From: Hypsibius dujardini
Taxonomy: Eukaryota > Tardigrada > Eutardigrada > Parachela > Hypsibiidae
NCBI GenBank assembly: GCA_001579985.1
Contig: LRSR01009904.1
Coordinates: forward strand, 1 to 30,712
Reading direction: 5' to 3'
Length of the DNA stretch: 30,712 nucleotides
The position numbers and the translations under genes are program-made. How positions within the stretch are numbered: position 1 is the first letter of the stretch; each line of letters starts with the position of its first letter. The notes under the pieces were generated by a model. The model was not told where the DNA came from, made no database searches, and saw nothing but the letters and a program-made list of their open reading frames with translations. Shown piece by piece: positions 24,201 through 30,712 of the stretch.

Positions 24201-27200
24201 CTCCTCGAGGTCCTCAGCACGGGAGAGACCTTCGCCTTCGTACTTGGCGCGCCACTGTTGAGCCTCGCTGTTGGCCTGGTAATAAAATGCGCGGGTGTCA
24301 GAAAAGGACGCTAGATATCAGCTGGTATCATTCACTTAATAAGCATACAAATACAGAAGATCATCGACCACTGCCACTGTGGAGGACATGTTTACCTTTG
24401 CAAGCTGACGCTGCAATTCGGCCTTGCCTTCCTGCTCTTCCTCGACGTTATCCTTCAGATGCTCGTAGTCCGACTCGAGGTTTCGGAGTTTGGATGACAA
24501 TGCCTGCTTCTCACGGGACTCATCCTCGCCCGACCGCTTGGCCTCCTCCAATTGAGCGGTCAAGTTGGTCTGCAAATCGCGCAAAAAGAATTCCACATTC
24601 GCCTCATCACATATGCAAACAAAAAACGCGCCACGGCTCCGCGCAAACCTTGAGCTTTTGCAGTTGGCTGATTTGAGCCTCGGCCTCCTCGAGCTGGCGA
24701 GCCAAGTCGGCGTTCTCTCCCGAGAGTCGGTTCTTGCCCGATCCAAACTCATTCAGGTTGCGAGTTGCCTCATCCAGACGAGCGGAGAGGTCGGCAACCT
24801 GGGCCTCAAGAGCCTTGGCTTGCTTCTCCGCGCTGGCCTTGCCCTTGATGGCGCTGTCGACCGTGCTCTGGAGGTCATCGAGCTCAACTTTCATTTGAGA
24901 CTTTTCCTTGTCCAACTTGGCCTTGACTGTAAAATAAAGAGAGAAAAAAACAGTTTTTATCAAAAAATTACTTTGCTTAAGCAGGAACTAGTGATATGAA
25001 CATTGAGAAATTCCTTTTCAAGCGCAGTACCTTTGTTCAATTGGTCAACCTGATCGCCGAGTTCGCTGATGGAGTCGGCGTTCTTCTTGCGCAGGGACTG
25101 GACGACGGTCTCATGTTGAATGTTGGACTCTTCCAGATCACGGCGGAGCTTGGCCATCTCGGCCTCGCGTTTCTTATTCATTTCGATCTGCGCTCCGGTC
25201 ATGCCGGTGCCCTCCTCGGCGCGGTCGGCCATCTCTTCCAGCTCGCGGGCCAGTTCGGCGCGTTGTTTCTCCACCTTCTGGCGGGCTTGGCGTTCCCCTT
25301 CAAGCTCCTCCTCCATTTCACCCAGTCGGCCTTGGTGCTCCTTGACCTGGCGTTGGAGCTTGGTGACGAGGGTGTGCTCATCCTCCAGCTTGCTGTTCAC
25401 GCTGTTGAGCTCAACGTCCTTCCTACGCAGACCGACACAAATGATATAAACACGTTACTCGAGAGAGACTCACATTTTAGAAGGTAGACGTACTTGGACA
25501 AGTTTTGCTCCAGCTCCCGTTTGCCTTTCTCCAAGTCAGCTACGTTCTCTTGGGTGGCCTTGAGGTCCTGCTCAAGCTTTCGCTTGGACTTGTCCACATC
25601 CCCACGAAGTTTCTTCTCACGTTCAAGGTTGTCCTCGAGTTCGTCCAAAGTCTGCTCCAACTTTGCCTTGACTGTTAAAGTTAAATAAAAACTGTCGAAA
25701 TCGGTTTTTGTGACATTCAACCGTCACTGCTTTATACTGTACCTTTGTTCAGATGGTTAACCTTATTCTCTTCGGCCTGGAGGTCCTCCGCGCCCTTGTT
25801 TCCAACCTCCTCGAGGTGCTTCTTCTCCTTGTTCAACTTAGCAATGAGATCGTCTTGACTGTAAACAGTAAAGACCTGGGTCAGATACTTGTGCAGAATT
25901 GTTAAATCGCTTATTTGTCTGTTTTATGATTTTCTGTGTGATATTTTCTCACCGAGCCATTTCGTCGTTGAGGTTGCTGATCTGGTGGTCCTTGCTCTTC
26001 TTGTCCTGCTCCGCCTTCTGCAGAGTCAGGTCCAACTCTTCCATGGCTTTCTTCTGAGCCTGGATGTCTTGCTCGAGCTTTCGCTTCTGCTGTTGGACGT
26101 TGTTGGTGCCCTTCTCCGCGTCGGCGAGAGCCGCTTCGGCGTCACGCAGCTGCGACTCCAACTCTCCCTTTTGCTTGATCAGCGAGTTGGCCTTCTCCTC
26201 CACTTCCGCGATGCCGGACGACTCGGTCTGCAGACGGATGAAGAGGTCGTTCTTCTCCTTCAGCAGCGCAATGCTCTTCTCCTCGTACTCCTTGCGGAGT
26301 TTGGACTCCTTCTCGAAATCCTCCTTTAGCTTGGCCATCTCGGCCTCCTTCAGCTTCATCTCGTCTTCGGCCTTCGAGGCGTTGAGCAGAGGCTTGATCT
26401 TCTGGTACAGCTTCCACCAGGGCCAGTTGCGGAGCTGGAGGAACTTTTTGATGTTGCGCTGGAGAACCACCAGGGCCACGCGTTGCTCGCGGAGTTTCTT
26501 GTACACCAACTGGTTGAGATGGGCCCGGATGTGGGCCTGCAGCATGGAGATGATGCCGGACAGGCGTTCGTCACGCATCTCCTCCAGATGACCGAGGATA
26601 CCGGCCTTGAAGAAGACCTTGGTGTTTCCCATTCGCCACTCGTTGGTGTCCAGCTGGATGTGATCCAGAATCTTTTGCGAGGTGGCCTTAGCGTCGGTGA
26701 AACCCTTGGGGATGACACTGGCAGCCAAGATGGAGTATCTGAGGGGAAAACATCCACGTTACCGTATGAGCATGACCATGACCTAAACGAGAGGTCTAAT
26801 GAACAGAACGTCAGCTCGATGGTTATGGCATGGGTGATTCATGGGTGTGGGAACCATTCAGTTGGTAAAAATAACAGGTGAATAGACCGACGGACCGTCC
26901 AACACGGATATCTACGAATTGACTAAGTGGACCGAAGAGCAGGCTAATCGACCAATTGATCATTGCACAGAGGGAAAACGGAACGGACAGATGGATGGGC
27001 CGACAGACAGTCGGACTGGAGACGGACGGATAGCCCATTTATAGTGTCAACGGGAGGGGGGGGGATGGAGAACTTTGGAACCGCAGGACTGATGTACTAA
27101 CTCTGCCACACTGACAAACCAACGGATTAACCGGCCACTGGACTGACGGGCTGACGGGCGCAGGCAGACACCACGCCGGTGAGGGCTCATGAAGTGAAGA

Positions 27201-30200
27201 AAAATAAGTGCCATAGGGTACGGCGGCACCTACCGCTGCTTGAAATCAGAGAAGACCATGCGATTGGGGAATCCCTTTCGGCAAATGCGGATACCCTCGA
27301 GCACACCGTTACAGGTCAGTTGATGCATGACTAGATGGGCGTCCACCACTCCGGGCTGTTTCATTTCGTTGGGGATGATGCAACGGACGAAATGCGGATG
27401 AGTGGCCTTAAGGGTGGCCATTAGCTTACCCAGCTGTTCGCGGTAGAGGGCGGACACGGTCTGGAAACCGGATCCCTTCTTACCCTTGCCACCCTTGCCA
27501 CCGCCTTCAGCGGCCGCAGCATCAGCTTCCGGATCGGAGAAGACCTTGGGCAGCAGCGGGTTACCGGCCTTCTTGAAGAGCTCAACGACGTTGTCGTTCA
27601 GCGGATCCTTGTTCTTCTCCAACCAGCCGGTAATGTTGTAGGGCACAGTTCCGGCGTAATGGGCAATGGACATGTGAGCTCCCTCAGCTCCTTTCTGTCC
27701 GGGCCTGGGCTTGCTGAAGTTGGGAGCCTTACCCAAATGGTTGTTGTACAACTTCTCTCTAGACAATAGAAGAACCAGTTTCAATTCGCTTTTCAGTGTA
27801 CCAGAAGGAACTTCAGGTGGAACAGAACAGCTGAACCATGGAGAACTGTAGAACACCGACTCACTTGAAGGTGTCATCAGTGGCTTTGGGGAACATAGAT
27901 TCCTCCTCAAGGATGGAGAAGATACCGAGGGGCTTTTCAATCAGCTCGATACACGCCTGGAGGTCCAGACCGAAATCGATGAACTCCCATTCGATGCCTT
28001 CGCGTTTGTACTCCTCCTGTTCCAGCACGAACATGTGATCTGTAGAGGAAAGGAGCACATGTGATGCGATTGCAAACGAGAATTGCTAGAACAGTTGAAA
28101 GGGTTTTGGAGCAAAAAAAGGTTCCCCGTACGGTTGAAGAATTGCTGCAACTTTTCGTTGGTGAAGTTGATGCAAATCTGCTCGAAACCGTTGCTGTCGA
28201 AGATCTCGAAACCGGCAATATCCAACACACCTAGACATTAAGTGTAATGAGGCCAAATTTCCCAGCCAACAATCAAGTTTCCAAAACAACAAACGAACGA
28301 ACCGATAAAGAAAAGGCGAGCTGCTTTGGTCTCAAGAGTGACGTTGACACGGATGACCAGCCACAAGAAGAGTCTGTTGAAGAGAGCCTTGGCCAAGGCC
28401 GAGACGGCGTTGGTGCACTGTGCCTGGTTCTGACCCTTGGTCACGACCTCAGTTCCGACCTTAACCTTGGGCTTGGTGATGGCGATGATGAGCTGTTGCG
28501 GGTTGATGCCGCACAGATGACCGACCTTCTCGGCGTACTCCGTGCCGTCCGTTTCGGCCTGCTCCTCACGCGGTCGCTGCTTGAACTTCATACCGCCAAA
28601 GTTCATCACAGCCGACACAAGCGAGTACACCTGGTCCTTCTCCTCTTGACTGAACCCGAGAACGTTGAAGGCGTAATCTATGGAGGATGAAAACGGTGGT
28701 ATATGCACAGTAGATAACAGTCAATCTGACCATTGTGGCTCAATTAGCAAGTTTGCCCTACCGGTATCCTTCATTTCCTTGGCGTCGTCCATGCCGTCGA
28801 CTTTGGTCTTGCCCTGCGCGACAAAGTGGTAGGCCGTGATGTCCTCAGTCAGCAGGAGTTTCTCCTTGAGGCCGGGCACACCGCCGGACATGATCTGGTA
28901 GAAGATGTGGTACGATCGTTCCAGCGGTTGTTGGTAGACGATGCGAGACTTCTCAAGCAGATCTACCCCGAACACAAGAATGTTTGTGCCTAAACTCAAT
29001 ACGGAGAACTATACCACGCAGGGCTAAGTGACGTACAGCTCTCAATATCGGCTCCGGACAGCTTTCCGGTGGTTCCAAAGTGGATACGGATGAATTTACC
29101 CTGTCCAGGACACAAGACATTAGTAAAGCATGTTGAGGGATGAGATTGCCCAATGAGCAGGCGATCGCCGGATACTTACGAATCGGGAGCTGTTGTCGTT
29201 ACGGGTGGTCTTGGCGTTACCGAAGGCCTCCAGCACAGGATTGGCCTGCACAATTTGATCTTCCAGCGATCCCTAAATTGGTGAAAGGTTGCAGTCAGAC
29301 CATTGTCCTATGAACTGTATAAAGGCAAGTGGGGCAAGCGGACTGGATAAGGGTAATGATAAGGGACACCTGTCTTGTCTAGTCGGGATATTTCGATCAA
29401 TCATTAGAGGTTTCGGTTCGTCAAATTTTTTTGGTTCTTTTCGCTTTAAATAAACCAACTTTTAAAATGGGAACGGGTTCGTGGGTCGAGGCTGGGTGGT
29501 GAAATTTCAGAAGCCATCGCGGAGAGGAGTGGAGAGGGAAGGAGGCGGAAGGAAGGAACAACCAAAAAGGCACAAGGAGGAGCAATGGATGGTACATGGT
29601 AGGGTTGTATTTGGGTTGGCCGGGGTTTTGGGAGGGCTCGCTCGCAGGCGCTGAAATAGTACGGGGTAAATGGGTCGGGAACCGAGGGTTGGGTGGGTGG
29701 GTCACTGCCTGCTAGCAGTACAAACCTTGGACGGATCGGCAGTGACGGACTTGTCGGAGGCACCGACGGTGGCGAAGTAGGTGATGACCTTTTTGGTGTT
29801 CTCCGTCTTTCCGGCTCCGGATTCTCCGCTATAAGTGTCAAACTCATAAACTATTTGCTTCAACTCATAAACTATTTGCTTGAAGTGAATTGCGTTACGC
29901 AAAATCCGCGTGACCTTATGGGATGGGGACATAAGGACCGAGCAATAGCAAACCTCAGGTCTCAATCACGTGATCAGTCTAATCGAATCTCTGAGCAAAC
30001 CTAGTCGAATAACGACTCGAAATTTGTTTTCAAACATGTGAAATCCCCTTTTCGTTTTAAATGTTCGAACGTCCAGCTGCCGCATTTTCCCTTTTACGGT
30101 ACTACCCGTAGACTGAATTATACCCTGTTCGTGACCATTGGCCGGGAGGGAGACTTACGTGATCAGCATAGACTGGTTTTCGCGATCTGAAATGACCACA

Positions 30201-30430
30201 CAATTTCTATGTAGTTTTTCAGTTGAAATGATGCATGGACGATGACGGCACGCTTAGTTGTTGCCTTGCATACCGATCAGCATGTTGCTGTAGGCGACGT
30301 CGGAGATGGCGAAGACGTGCGGCGGTACCTCAGCTCGGCGACGGCCCTTAAAGACGGCAACGGCCTTCTTATTGTAGATGGGCATCCACTTGTACGGGTT
30401 GATGGCGACGCAGAAGAGCCCAGAGTACGT
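21233..30430 (-). CDS. Mhc: Muscle myosin II heavy chain, 5' end outside window
   Basis: This is the heavy chain of conventional (class II) muscle myosin, the actin-activated ATPase motor of thick filaments. Twenty-four exons join in frame with matching splice phases to give 1,836 codons and a TAA stop at 21235-21233. The family is usually about 1,930-1,960 residues, so only the N-terminal ~115 residues (the SH3-like domain) are missing, to the right of 30712. The first visible exon opens at [14 protein letters not shown], a conserved motor segment preceded by an intron acceptor, so there is no start codon here. Motor, IQ region and rod are uninterrupted; no frameshift or internal stop is seen. 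Loop 2 carries a Gly/Lys run ([10 protein letters not shown]). No duplicated, mutually exclusive exons are visible in any intron. The match is to the muscle type; which muscle expresses it cannot be told from sequence. Confidence 0.97.
22137..22217. repeat. (GTGTCT)n hexanucleotide microsatellite in a myosin intron
   Basis: About twelve near-perfect GTGTCT units lie in intron 22094-22237. This is the reverse complement of the CACAGA arrays at 4154-4290 and 5018-5130, so the same hexamer is found in genic and intergenic DNA and in both orientations. Confidence 0.9.
23500..23800. repeat. Degenerate ACGG/GGAC tetranucleotide array in the largest myosin intron
   Basis: The 723-bp intron 23340-24062 holds about 300 bp of diverged ACGG, GGAC and GATGG tetramers. 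It resembles the array in intron 26739-27233, so the same repeat family recurs inside this gene. The open readings through it (Pro/Ser/Arg-rich) are by-products of the repeat. Confidence 0.75.
26870..27170. repeat. Degenerate GGAC/ACGG tetranucleotide repeat in a myosin intron
   Basis: Intron 26739-27233 contains a diverged array of GGAC-type tetramers (gaccgacggaccg, ggacggac, ctgacgggctgacggg), interrupted by an 11-base run of G and A near 27056-27065. No coding match was seen on either strand. Confidence 0.65.
29841..29881. repeat. Two-copy 21-bp tandem repeat beside the P-loop exon
   Basis: The unit aactcataaactatttgctt occurs twice in a row with a 21-bp period in the intron just upstream (in transcription order) of the exon that encodes the ATPase P-loop. 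It sits within about 15-55 bp of the acceptor, where branch point and pyrimidine tract usually lie. Confidence 0.8.
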
Positions 30431-30712
30431 CTGCAACGGGATCAAGAAGAAGCGTCATGAAAGAAAAGGTTTTTCTTAAATCACAAAGGCAGACACGCGA
30501 CAGTTCTATTGCAACAAGTACGCTGCTACTCGCATCTTCACCGCCCTATGCGACAACTAACAGCTTATTGTATATCATCACTTTGTCACTTTTTGAGTGC
30601 TATCGAGCAATTAGTGTTTCTGTCATCATTGACTTTCTGTTACGTTTCCGTCATCGAGTAAGCAACAACACGACACAAATCCTTTCCACTAAAAAATAAC
30701 TTCAACATCACT
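30431..30712. other. Intron of the myosin gene running off the window
   Basis: The acceptor of the first visible myosin exon is the AG complementary to 30431-30432. To its right I see no coding segment that matches the myosin N-terminus on either strand, so this stretch is most simply the 3' part of a longer intron. The plus-strand reading at 30457-30699 has no recognisable family. Confidence 0.6.

Larger units (their letters stand above)
21233..26383 (-). other. Mhc: Myosin coiled-coil rod and non-helical tailpiece exons
   Basis: The rod begins in the exon 26738-25953 and continues in 25858-25743, 25671-25494, 25422-25031, 24926-24649, 24569-24396, 24275-24063, 23339-23193, 23128-22676, 22549-22238, 22093-21775, 21715-21656, 21584-21364 and 21274-21233. 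The translation is an almost proline-free heptad-repeat coiled coil rich in Glu, Lys, Leu and Gln, which in this family drives dimerisation and thick-filament assembly. Landmarks such as [32 protein letters not shown] and [11 protein letters not shown] align with known rods. After the last heptads (RAKNR) comes an Ala/Pro/Gly tailpiece, and the final 42-nt exon adds 13 residues, [13 protein letters not shown]. Introns here are mostly 59-144 bp; the exceptions are 23340-24062 (723 bp), which holds a degenerate repeat, and 26739-27233 (495 bp) at the head/neck. Confidence 0.95.
26384..30430 (-). other. Mhc: Myosin motor domain and light-chain-binding neck exons
   Basis: Exons in order: 30430-30274, 30186-30159 (only 28 nt), 29828-29726, 29272-29180, 29100-29037, 28962-28762, 28677-28303, 28230-28132, 28039-27865, 27758-27234 and the first part of 26738-25953. 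The P-loop GESGAGKT lies at 29827-29804. Switch [14 protein letters not shown] ends its exon at 29218-29180. Switch II DIAGFE is at 28222-28205. The SH2 and SH1 cysteines of the [14 protein letters not shown] helix are at about 27313-27311 and 27283-27281. Actin-binding and relay segments ([25 protein letters not shown]) match the family. The neck has two IQ-like stretches and ends at [14 protein letters not shown] (26425-26384), where most muscle myosins have WPWYKLW. All ATPase residues that I can judge are present. Confidence 0.95.

Noticed and set aside
24996-25487. Leucine-rich plus-strand readings antisense to the myosin rod (also 25889-26329, 28247-28690)
   Set aside because: Antisense of a coiled coil rich in CTC/GAG codons gives long Leu/Glu-rich readings. 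They have no introns where the real exons do and no family match.

Overview
The window is animal (metazoan) nuclear DNA, not bacterial or viral. Its genes are cut by many short introns (mostly 60-130 bp, nearly all GT-AG), and introns and intergenic DNA are loaded with tetra-, hexa- and dodecanucleotide arrays. Three conserved bilaterian genes can be rebuilt exon by exon, all on the minus strand. The compact introns and the protein sequences suggest a small-genome invertebrate, probably a protostome; a tardigrade or similar is possible, but I cannot fix the phylum from this sequence.

Layout in the direction of transcription (right to left). (1) 30430-21233: muscle myosin II heavy chain, 24 coding exons and 1,836 codons plus stop; only the N-terminal ~115 residues lie beyond the right edge. 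The P-loop, switch I, switch II, SH1/SH2 helix, IQ region and whole rod are intact. (2) 21034-19808: a weakly supported two-exon small secreted-protein candidate, with a tRNA-like fragment in its putative intron. (3) 19164-18398: a non-coding element with ~55 bp inverted repeats and 14 bp direct repeats at its flanks. (4) 17803-13403: Miro/RHOT mitochondrial Rho GTPase, 19 exons, 677 aa, complete, with one GC-AG intron. (5) 13086-12777: a ~310 bp MITE with ~72 bp terminal inverted repeats. (6) 11999-8103: a nine-exon, 463-aa gene that I read as a vasculin (GPBP1) homologue from its N-terminal APSWL motif, DFPSL motif, VWGNPP motif, acidic C-terminus and length. (7) 8102-1: about 8 kb with no gene I can support, dominated by CAGA/TCTG and CACAGA arrays.

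The genes do not form a functional pathway: myosin is a sarcomere motor, Miro anchors mitochondria to microtubule motors, and vasculin-family proteins are nuclear/cytoplasmic regulators. No operon logic is evident beyond shared orientation. The items most worth follow-up are the two inverted-repeat elements, the candidate secreted protein, the non-canonical and tandem splice sites, and the density and orientation of the simple repeats. I found no convincing new multi-gene system.
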